Origin: Vicinamibacterales bacterium
GTDB taxonomy: Bacteria; Acidobacteriota; Vicinamibacteria; Vicinamibacterales; JAKQTR01
Direction: 5' to 3'
DNA: 58,917 bases
Assembly (NCBI GenBank): GCA_025456345.1
Contig: JALOKU010000010.1
Coordinates: 1 to 58,917, forward strand
Numbering within the stretch: position 1 is the first letter of the stretch; every line of letters begins with the position of its first letter. Positions 34,511-41,293 of the stretch are shown here, one piece after another. The translations under genes and the position numbers were made by a program. A model generated the notes under the pieces. The model made no database searches and had not been told where the DNA came from. It worked only from the letters and a program-made list of their open reading frames with translations.

Positions 34511-34645
34511 CAGTGTCTCTCCTTGGGCGCCCCTCCCGCCGCGGGCACTCCGCCCATGATAGATCATGAAACCGGGTTCACGGCCTGCGCGCGCGGGCCG
34601 GCAGCCGCGCCGAGAGCCGGCCGTGCCGCCGCCCGGCGGCAGCGC

Positions 34646-34675
34646 TTGACATCCTGCGGGGCCCCCGGCCATAGT
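34646..34675 (+). promoter_or_regulatory. metK promoter
   Basis: A consensus -35 TTGACA (34646-34651) and CATAGT (34670-34675) with an 18-bp spacer. The start is predicted near 34682, about 140 nt before the metK ATG, leaving a long untranslated leader. Confidence 0.85.
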
Positions 34676-34681
34676 AAGTCC

Positions 34682-34794
34682 GATAGGAAGGCGGCGATTT
34701 CCCCGACTTGATGGGCCGCGCCAGGCCGGTCATGGTGACCGGAACTTGGTACTATCTAAGTCGCGGAGGGCCCGCGACATTTCGTCGGCGGGCC
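34682..34794 (+). promoter_or_regulatory. Riboswitch-like attenuator leader of metK (no known class recognised)
   Basis: An aptamer-like domain is closed by CGACTT (34704-34709) with AAGTCG (34758-34763) and contains the perfect hairpin CCGGTCA-TGG-TGACCGG (34726-34742). The 3' side of that closing stem overlaps an antiterminator GTCGCGG/CCGCGAC (34760-34766 with 34772-34778), which in turn overlaps the terminator arm GGCCCGC (34769-34775). The three pairings are mutually exclusive, the logic of an OFF switch. SAM is the obvious ligand because metK makes SAM. None of the conserved bases of the SAM-I, SAM-II or SAM/SAH classes could be found by eye. Confidence 0.6.
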
Positions 34795-34805
34795 TTTTGC
34801 GTTTT
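34769..34805 (+). terminator. Intrinsic terminator in the metK leader
   Basis: GGCCCGC (34769-34775) pairs with GCGGGCC (34788-34794); GAC/GTC pairs inside the 12-nt loop. TTTTGCGTTTT follows directly. It lies upstream of the metK start, so it acts on metK only if regulated by attenuation. Confidence 0.85.
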
Positions 34806-34822
34806 CGAGAGGCACAGAACGT

Positions 34823-35935
34823 ATGAAGCATCTGCCCTACACCGTTTCCTCGGAATCCGTCTCCGAGGGCCATCCCGACAAGGTGTGCGACTACATCGCC
34901 GACTCCGTGCTCGACGCCTACGTCGCGCAGGACAAGCACAGCCATGTGGCCTGCGAGGTGATGTGCAAGAACAACTTCGTGATCCTCGCCGGTGAGATTT
35001 CATCGAAGGGCAGGGTCAACTACGAGGAACTGGTCCGCACGGCGATTCGCGAAATCGGGTACGTGAACGCGGGCGAGCCTTTCAACGCCGACGCCGTGCA
35101 CCTGCTCATCGGGATCAGCCGGCAGTCGGCGGAGATCGACCAGGGCGTCACCGTCGCGAAGAACAAGGACGGTGAGCAAGGTGCCGGCGACCAGGGCATG
35201 ATGTACGGCTACGCCACCGACGAGACGCCCCAGTTGATGCCCGTGCCGATCTTCCTGGCGCACAAGCTGACGCGCGGGCTGGCCCAGGATCGAAATGACA
35301 AGAAGCACGCCTGGCTGAGGCCGGACGCGAAGTCGCAGGTATCGGTCGTCTACGAGGACGGCAGACCGGTGAGAGTGTCGCACGTCCTGGTCTCGACGCA
35401 ACACACGCCGGACATCAAGCAGGCGGGCATTCTGAAGTACGTCAAGCACGACCTGGCGCCCCGCGTCCTGGGAAAGTGGTTCAGCCCGGACATCAAGTTC
35501 TACGCGAATCCGACCGGCAGCTTCGTCCTCGGCGGCCCGTCGGCGGACTGCGGCGTTACCGGACGCAAGATCATCGTCGACACCTACGGCGGCGTCGGCC
35601 GGCACGGCGGCGGCGCGTTCAGCGGCAAGGACCCGTCGAAGGTCGATCGGAGCGGTGCCTACTTCTGCCGGTTCGTCGCCCGCCAGGTCGTGAGGGCCGG
35701 CATCGCCAAGCGGGTCGAGATCCAGGTGGCGTACGCCATCGGGATGGCGAAGCCGCTCTCCATCAAGGTCGACACGTTTGGCACGGGCGACGAGAAGGCG
35801 GCGGTGGCGCTGGTGAAGACGTTCGACTTCCGTCCGGGCGCGATCGTCGAGCGGCTGAAGCTGCTGCGGCCTATCTACCGGAAGACGACCAACTACGGGC
35901 ACTTCGGCCGCCCGGGGCTGCCGTGGGAAGAATAG
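34823..35935 (+). CDS. metK: S-adenosylmethionine synthetase
   Basis: A 370-residue MetK, slightly shorter than the usual 380-400. Landmarks are SEGHPDKVCDYIADSVLDAY (about 14-33, His/Asp at the ATP site), GAGDQGMMYGYATDE (about 120-134), TGRKIIVDTYGG and the P-loop-like GGGAFSGKDPSKVDRSGAY (about 265-283). It makes SAM from ATP and methionine. The ATG has GAGAGG upstream at 11 bp. Expression is probably controlled by the attenuator leader at 34682-34805. The TAG stop is followed immediately by degenerate G-rich heptads. Confidence 0.96.
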   Translation: MKHLPYTVSSESVSEGHPDKVCDYIADSVLDAYVAQDKHSHVACEVMCKNNFVILAGEISSKGRVNYEELVRTAIREIGYVNAGEPFNADAVHLLIGISRQSAEIDQGVTVAKNKDGEQGAGDQGMMYGYATDETPQLMPVPIFLAHKLTRGLAQDRNDKKHAWLRPDAKSQVSVVYEDGRPVRVSHVLVSTQHTPDIKQAGILKYVKHDLAPRVLGKWFSPDIKFYANPTGSFVLGGPSADCGVTGRKIIVDTYGGVGRHGGGAFSGKDPSKVDRSGAYFCRFVARQVVRAGIAKRVEIQVAYAIGMAKPLSIKVDTFGTGDEKAAVALVKTFDFRPGAIVERLKLLRPIYRKTTNYGHFGRPGLPWEE

Positions 35936-35965
35936 GGGCTTGGGACTAGGGGATAGGGGATAGGG
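35935..35965 (+). repeat. Degenerate G-rich heptanucleotide repeats after the metK stop
   Basis: Four consecutive 7-mers GGGGCTT, GGGACTA, GGGGATA and GGGGATA plus GGG begin at the last base of the metK stop codon. Together with the AAGAAGC arrays after pckA and rho this is the third gene end in the window marked by a 7-bp periodic array. Confidence 0.8.
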
Positions 35966-36003
35966 CGGCGCCAGGCGCCAGTTCTCAGGGCCCGAGAGGA
36001 AAG

Positions 36004-36039
36004 CGCCCGACGGACCCGCGCAGGCGGCTTGGTCGGGCG
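36004..36039. terminator. Hairpin between convergent metK and the ligase-fusion gene
   Basis: CGCCCGAC (36004-36011) and GTCGGGCG (36032-36039) form a perfect 8-bp stem with a 20-nt loop between the two convergent stops. No T-tract; a candidate bidirectional terminator only. Confidence 0.4.
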
Positions 36040-36056
36040 TACCTCTGTACAGCCGG

Positions 36057-38804
36057 CTACGTGCCGCGTCGCTGACGCTCGAGTTCCTCCCACATGTCGA
36101 CCACGGCCGACTTCAGCAGCGCCGTGTGATGCTCGTAGCGGTCGCTCGCGCCCCCGGGGCTCGCGTCCGGCGGAATCGGCGGGCCGAACCGGATGGTGCA
36201 GCGCGTGCGCCGCCACGGCAGCAGTGCGCCCCATCGCAGGCCTCCGCCGCGCGGCCAGATCTCGAACAGGCCGTGCACGGCCACCGGCACGATGGGCACC
36301 CGCGTCTGCAGGGCCGTGATGGCCGCGCCCTTCTTGAACCGCCGGGGCGTTCCGTCCGGCGACCGCTCGCCCTCGGGGAACAGTGTGAGCAGCAGGTTGC
36401 GCCGGAGTCCGAAGGCCCCGGCCTGCATCGCGCGGAGCAGGTTGGCGTCGGGATCGACCGGCACCACGTTCATCAGCGCCGCGAGCCTCCTCATGAACGG
36501 CGTCTCGAAATACTCGCTCGCGCCCACGAAGAACAGGCGCCTGAACGTCCGGTAGGGGAGCGTCCCGACCAGGAGAAACGCGTCGAGGTAGCTCTGATGG
36601 TTGGGGCTGATGAGGTACGTGCCCTCCGCCGGCAGATGCCCGCGCCCCTCCACGCGAAGCCCGATGAGCCGTCTCGCGAGCAGGTTCAACGCCCGGAGCA
36701 CCACGTACGCCAGCGTGCCAAACAGCGGTTTGGGCTGCAGGATCCCGGTCAGTACGGGGTCGGACTCGTCGGCGGTCAGCACGCGCGCCCACGGGTCGGC
36801 CGATGCCGGCGCCGGCGCGCCCGACACGGCCGCGGCCGGGTCGATCGCATCGACGAGATCGCGGACCGTCAGGATGCCCTGGGCGTCGTCGTCGGGCACG
36901 TCTACGCCGAACTCGTGCTCCAGCGTCGAGAGCAGTTCCACGCGCTCCATCGAGTCGAGGCCGAGGTCGAGTTCGAGGTTCGAGTCCGGACGGATGGCCG
37001 TGCCGTGCCGCGCGGCCGCGCGGATGGTCGCCAGGATTCTGGCCACATCCGGGTCCGCGGCCCACACCTGTTCTTCCGCGCTCCAGTCCACCGCCTCGTC
37101 AGCCGCCTGCGTGCGGGCCTTCTTCTCGGTGTACAGGCGTTCGATCTCGTGGCGCTTGAGCTTCCGGGTTGTGGTCCGGGGCAGATCCTCCATCCAGATG
37201 TCGAAGCTGAGGACGCGCTTGTGGTGGGGCAGGGTGAGCGACAGGCTCTCGATGTCGAACCGGATGATCTCGCGGAAATTGACGACCCGCCGCTCGCGCA
37301 TCACATCGGCGTCCGGCACCACCACCGCGTGCAGCCGTTCGGCGGAGGGCTCCCCGGGCAGGGCGATGCCGAGGACGCAGATGTCCCTGATGAACGGCGA
37401 GGCGGTGTAGTGCGACTCAATCTCCTCCGGGTAGATGTTCTTCCCGGACGCCAGCACGATGATCTCCTTCTTGCGGCCCGTGATGACGAGCCGGCCCCCG
37501 CGGTCGAGGTAGCCGAGGTCGCCGGTGTGAAGCCAGCCGCCGGCGAGGGCCACGGCGTTGACGTCGGGCCGGTTGTGGTAGCCCGCCATCACGATCGGGC
37601 CGCGAATCAGGACCTCGCCGTCCTGGTACTCGCGGGTGTGCGATCCGGCCGGGTCGGGCGCGATGCGGACTTCCACGCCGTCGAGCGGCGGGCCCACGGT
37701 GTCCACGTGGGGGTCGCCGATGCGCGTGGCGGTGGCGGCCCCGGAGCATTCGGTGAGGCCGTACGCCTGCACGATGTTGAATCCCATGCCGAACAGATCG
37801 CGGCCGACCTTCGGATCGAAGCGGGACCCGCCGCACACCATGATGCGCATGCGTCCCCCGATGGCCTCATGGGCCTGGCGGAACAGCAGCCGGCCGAGAT
37901 TGACCCGGGCGTACGACCGCAGCCAGGTATTGAGGGTGACGAGCGTCGTGAAGGCGGCGCGGGCTGCAAGGCCCGACGCCGCCACGCGCTCGGCGATGCG
38001 CTGGTGGAGCAGGTAGTAGAACTGCGGGACGACACAGAACGCCGTGATGCGCCGCTCCGAGAAGGCCCGCATCATCTCGGCGCTGTTCACGGTTTCCAGG
38101 AACACGATTCGCGCCCCCGCCGTCAGCGGGAGCAGCAGGTTGGCAATCTGCGCGAGCGCGTGGAAGAGCGGCAGGATGGCCAGGATGGCGTCCCGCTCGT
38201 CGATCCGGATCACGCCGAGCGCGCCCAGCCGCTCTGCGCGGAGGTTGCCGTGCGTCAGGATCACGCCCTTGGGATCGCTCGTCGTGCCCGACGTGTACAG
38301 CATGACGGCAGGGTCGGCCTCGGTGGCGGTGCAGGCGGGCAGGGCCGGCGCCGCCGGGCCCGTGACCGGCGGCACGAGGCCCGTGACGCCCGGCGCCGAT
38401 CCGGACAGCAGGAGCACGTGAGGCGGCGGCGCCAGTCCGGCGGCGGCCTCGCGGGCGGCGGCGAGAAACCGGGAAGACGCCACGATGGCCTTCGCTTCGC
38501 TGTCACGGAGGACGGTGCGGACCTGCGACACGTCGTACGCCGTGTCGAGCGGGACGGCCACCGCGCCGAGGCGGAGGACGCCCAGATAGGCCACGAACCA
38601 GCGGTAGTGGTTCTCGGCGAGGACCGCGCAGCGATCGCCTGCGCCGACCCCAAGGCCTGAGAGGGTCGAGGCCGCGTGCTCCGCCAGGACGGCCAACTCG
38701 CCGAAGGTGACCTGATCGATGCCCGCATGGTGGCAGTACTCGACGGCCACAGTCTCGGGAATCCGGGAGGCGATGGCACGGAAATCGTCGTAGACGTGGG
38801 GCAT
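36057..38804 (-). CDS. AMP-forming acyl ligase-acyl carrier protein-acyltransferase fusion
   Basis: A 915-residue three-part protein. Residues 1-560 are an acyl-AMP/CoA ligase with the ATP motif YTSGTTSDPKG (about 169-179), YGLTECSG, GWLHTGDLGY and a late lysine region TTRKLKRHE. Residues about 590-665 are an ACP-like helical domain with the phosphopantetheine serine in LGLDSMERVEL (about 616). Residues about 690-905 are a PlsC-type acyltransferase with NHQSYLD (HX4D, about 733) and FPEGERSPDG. A fatty acid could be activated, loaded on the built-in ACP and passed to a lysolipid or polyol within one chain. E. coli Aas has the two enzyme domains in reverse order and no ACP. It stands alone between metK and the c-di-GMP operon. 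Confidence 0.88.
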   Translation of the reverse strand: MPHVYDDFRAIASRIPETVAVEYCHHAGIDQVTFGELAVLAEHAASTLSGLGVGAGDRCAVLAENHYRWFVAYLGVLRLGAVAVPLDTAYDVSQVRTVLRDSEAKAIVASSRFLAAAREAAAGLAPPPHVLLLSGSAPGVTGLVPPVTGPAAPALPACTATEADPAVMLYTSGTTSDPKGVILTHGNLRAERLGALGVIRIDERDAILAILPLFHALAQIANLLLPLTAGARIVFLETVNSAEMMRAFSERRITAFCVVPQFYYLLHQRIAERVAASGLAARAAFTTLVTLNTWLRSYARVNLGRLLFRQAHEAIGGRMRIMVCGGSRFDPKVGRDLFGMGFNIVQAYGLTECSGAATATRIGDPHVDTVGPPLDGVEVRIAPDPAGSHTREYQDGEVLIRGPIVMAGYHNRPDVNAVALAGGWLHTGDLGYLDRGGRLVITGRKKEIIVLASGKNIYPEEIESHYTASPFIRDICVLGIALPGEPSAERLHAVVVPDADVMRERRVVNFREIIRFDIESLSLTLPHHKRVLSFDIWMEDLPRTTTRKLKRHEIERLYTEKKARTQAADEAVDWSAEEQVWAADPDVARILATIRAAARHGTAIRPDSNLELDLGLDSMERVELLSTLEHEFGVDVPDDDAQGILTVRDLVDAIDPAAAVSGAPAPASADPWARVLTADESDPVLTGILQPKPLFGTLAYVVLRALNLLARRLIGLRVEGRGHLPAEGTYLISPNHQSYLDAFLLVGTLPYRTFRRLFFVGASEYFETPFMRRLAALMNVVPVDPDANLLRAMQAGAFGLRRNLLLTLFPEGERSPDGTPRRFKKGAAITALQTRVPIVPVAVHGLFEIWPRGGGLRWGALLPWRRTRCTIRFGPPIPPDASPGGASDRYEHHTALLKSAVVDMWEELERQRRGT

Positions 38805-38872
38805 GGGAGGCCTGGCAGCCGATCATACCAGCAGTCGCGCCGCGTCCGCCGCGCGGTCGCGCGGCAGACGGG

Positions 38873-41293
38873 CTACTGCCAGAGGCAGTCGGAGGAGGGG
38901 AGGGCCCCTGTGCCCGGGCCCAGGCGCTTGCGCTGGCCCTTGTCGCGATACATCCGGCGGTCAGCCGCGCTGATGACGCCCTCGACCGTGTCGGCATCGT
39001 CCGGGAACGTGGAGGCGCCGACGCTGACCGAGAGCGAGACGAGGCGGCCCGGGACCGGCTCGACCCAGATTGCGGCGATGGCGCGCTGGAGGTCGGTGCG
39101 GCGCCGCTCCGCCTGGGGCGCGTCGCAGTCGCCGAGCACGAGGACGAACTCGTCGCCGGCGAACCGCGCGCAGACGTCGTAGACGCGCAGGCTGGCGCGC
39201 AGGACCTGCGCGACTTCGCGGAGCGCGCTATCACCCGCCTGGTGCCCGAACTCGTCGTTGATCAGCTTGAAGCCGTCCATGTCGAGCACGAGGACCGACA
39301 GCTGCCCGCCGTGGCGGCGCACCCGGGCGAGCTCCTGCCCGAGGTGACGGTCGAGGTAGCGGCGGTTGGGGAGGCCCGTGAGGACGTCGGTCAGCGACTG
39401 TTCCTGGGTCTGTTCGAACACGATGGCGCTGGCGATGACATTCGAGGCGTGCGTGGCCACGCGGGCGAGCAGGCGGCGGTGATCCGCCGTGTACGCGTTC
39501 CGATCGGCGTGATACACGGCCAGCGCGCCGATGGTGCCGGCGTCGGTCACCAGCGGGGCGACCGTCAGGGACTGCAGGCGCGCCGGCGAGCCCAGCACCG
39601 AGGCCGCCGACGCGGGCAGGACCGAGCCGAGGCCCTCGAGCGTGGAGGCCGTGACGGCCCGGATGGCGTCCTGCTGGGTGCCCACGACGTGCGAACACAT
39701 GAAGAGCTCCGACGATGCGTCGAGGCGGAACAGCGCGCAGGCGTCGAGAGGCATCATGCCGACCAGTCTCGCCGAGATGAGCGAGAGGGCATCCGACACC
39801 TGGAGCGACGCGCTGAGAGACTGGCCCATCTCCCGGAGAATCTGGTCCTCGCGCTGCGCCACGGCGATGTCGGCCAGCGCGGTTGCCGCGGATCCCTGCC
39901 CATGCGCCTCGAGGGCGCCTCTCGCCGTGCCCGACGCCTGATGCAGATGGGCTTCGACGGCCGGCAGGATCTCGATGAACTTCTCGACCAGCTCCGGGTC
40001 GAGCGTCGACCCGCCGTTTTCCCGCAGCGTCGCGATCGCCTCCGCGTAGGTGTGCGACGACCGGTACGGACGTTCCTCCAGCATCGAGGTGAAGCAGTCC
40101 ACGACCGCGAGGATCCGCGCGCCGAGCGGGATGTCGTCGCCCCGAAGGCCCTTCGGGTAGCCGCGGCCGTCCCATCGCTCGTGGTGCGAGAGCACCAGCG
40201 GGGCAACCGGGTGCGGAAACGGGACCTGACTGATGATGTCGGCGCCGACGCGCGGGTGCTTCTTGAGCAGTTCGTACTCTTCGTAGGTGAGGCGGCCGGG
40301 CTTCGACAGGACGTGGTCGGGCACCGCCAGATTGCCGATGTCATGCAGCAGGGCCGCCGTCTTCACCGCCTGGACCTCGGGTTCGTCCATCGACAGCGCG
40401 CGGGCCAGTCCCTCGGAATACACCTGGATGCGCTCGACCTGCTCCGGCGTCGTGTTGTCCTTGGCCTCGATGGCCTTGGCGAGCGCCTTCACCACGGAGA
40501 GATGCACGTTGCACATTTCCCGGACGCGCCCGTTCTCCGCCGCCAGACGGTCCGTGTGCGCCCGGTAACTGCGGTAGGCGAAGTGCGCGGGGAGGGCGAA
40601 CGCGAGGGCCCACCAGTGCCGGCTGCCGGTGAAGAGCTCGCCAAGCAGGACGGCCAGGACGGCGCCCGCGTAGTAGGTCGGCGCGCTGGCGAGCAGGCGC
40701 TCCTCGATCGCCGCGCGGGTCTGGCCCTCCGTCGACGCCGCCATGACGAGCCCGACCAGCCCCGTGGTCACCATGAAGTAGGCCGTCGCGGCGACCATCG
40801 CGCCGACCAGCCCTGCCCAGTACTCCGGCGGCAGCATGCTCGCACACCCCTGGTAGACCAGGCCGGCCGACAAGACGCTCAGCGCCGTGGAGCCGAGAGT
40901 GAAGACGGTCCGGTACCAGGAGCGGGCGTCCTTGCGGCGGTAGACCGAGGCGCCCCAGGCGGCGGCGACGGCGAGCGGCACGCTGGGCCACGGCCCGATG
41001 AGGACGATCGACAGCAGGTTGGCGACGTACAGCCACGAGAGCGCGGACCCGCCCTCGTTGAGCGGCACCTCCACTTTTGCGGCGCCGCTCAGCAGGCAGA
41101 AGGCCAGCAGGATCAGGAGCGTGGGCCAGCGGTCGAGCGGGAGATCCGCGAGGCCGCCCACGGTCGCGACCAGGCCGGCCACCGCCACCAGGCCGACGCC
41201 CACCTGGACGAGCGGAGGCAGGCTGGCGAACCCGGTTCGCTCGGCAGGGCGGGCCCGGCCCGCCTTGGCCGCAGACAGGCTCACGCTTTCCAT
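38873..41293 (-). CDS. Membrane HD-GYP and GGDEF c-di-GMP turnover protein with GAF domain
   Basis: An 806-residue protein with about six N-terminal membrane helices (MASE-like, about 25-250), an HD-GYP phosphodiesterase domain (LLHDIGNLAVPDHVLSKPGRL at about 315-335 and WDGRGYPKGLRG at about 373-384), a GAF-like domain (about 470-625) and a C-terminal diguanylate cyclase domain with FAGDEFVLVL (about 712-721). The signature is AGDEF rather than GGDEF, a variant that can remain active. It therefore has both c-di-GMP-breaking and c-di-GMP-making modules. It is the last gene of the EBP-HD-GYP operon, and its start overlaps the upstream stop by 13 bp. Confidence 0.9.
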   Translation of the reverse strand: MESVSLSAAKAGRARPAERTGFASLPPLVQVGVGLVAVAGLVATVGGLADLPLDRWPTLLILLAFCLLSGAAKVEVPLNEGGSALSWLYVANLLSIVLIGPWPSVPLAVAAAWGASVYRRKDARSWYRTVFTLGSTALSVLSAGLVYQGCASMLPPEYWAGLVGAMVAATAYFMVTTGLVGLVMAASTEGQTRAAIEERLLASAPTYYAGAVLAVLLGELFTGSRHWWALAFALPAHFAYRSYRAHTDRLAAENGRVREMCNVHLSVVKALAKAIEAKDNTTPEQVERIQVYSEGLARALSMDEPEVQAVKTAALLHDIGNLAVPDHVLSKPGRLTYEEYELLKKHPRVGADIISQVPFPHPVAPLVLSHHERWDGRGYPKGLRGDDIPLGARILAVVDCFTSMLEERPYRSSHTYAEAIATLRENGGSTLDPELVEKFIEILPAVEAHLHQASGTARGALEAHGQGSAATALADIAVAQREDQILREMGQSLSASLQVSDALSLISARLVGMMPLDACALFRLDASSELFMCSHVVGTQQDAIRAVTASTLEGLGSVLPASAASVLGSPARLQSLTVAPLVTDAGTIGALAVYHADRNAYTADHRRLLARVATHASNVIASAIVFEQTQEQSLTDVLTGLPNRRYLDRHLGQELARVRRHGGQLSVLVLDMDGFKLINDEFGHQAGDSALREVAQVLRASLRVYDVCARFAGDEFVLVLGDCDAPQAERRRTDLQRAIAAIWVEPVPGRLVSLSVSVGASTFPDDADTVEGVISAADRRMYRDKGQRKRLGPGTGALPSSDCLWQ

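Larger units (their letters stand above)
34511..34822. other. 312-bp intergenic region: divergent promoter zone and metK leader
   Basis: The left part (34511-34640) holds the GGAGAG ribosome site of the minus-strand membrane protein gene and a small dyad CATGA-TAGA-TCATG (34555-34568), followed by TGAAACCGGGTTCA, a near-palindrome resembling sequences at 12621 and 49822. The right part (34641-34822) is the metK promoter and attenuator leader, described separately. No open frame with a ribosome site was seen. Confidence 0.7.

Noticed and set aside
34682-34768. metK leader considered as SAM-I (S-box) or SAM-II riboswitch
   Set aside because: The GGCAACC-type core of S-box and the short pseudoknot pattern of SAM-II were not found by eye; kept as an unclassified candidate.
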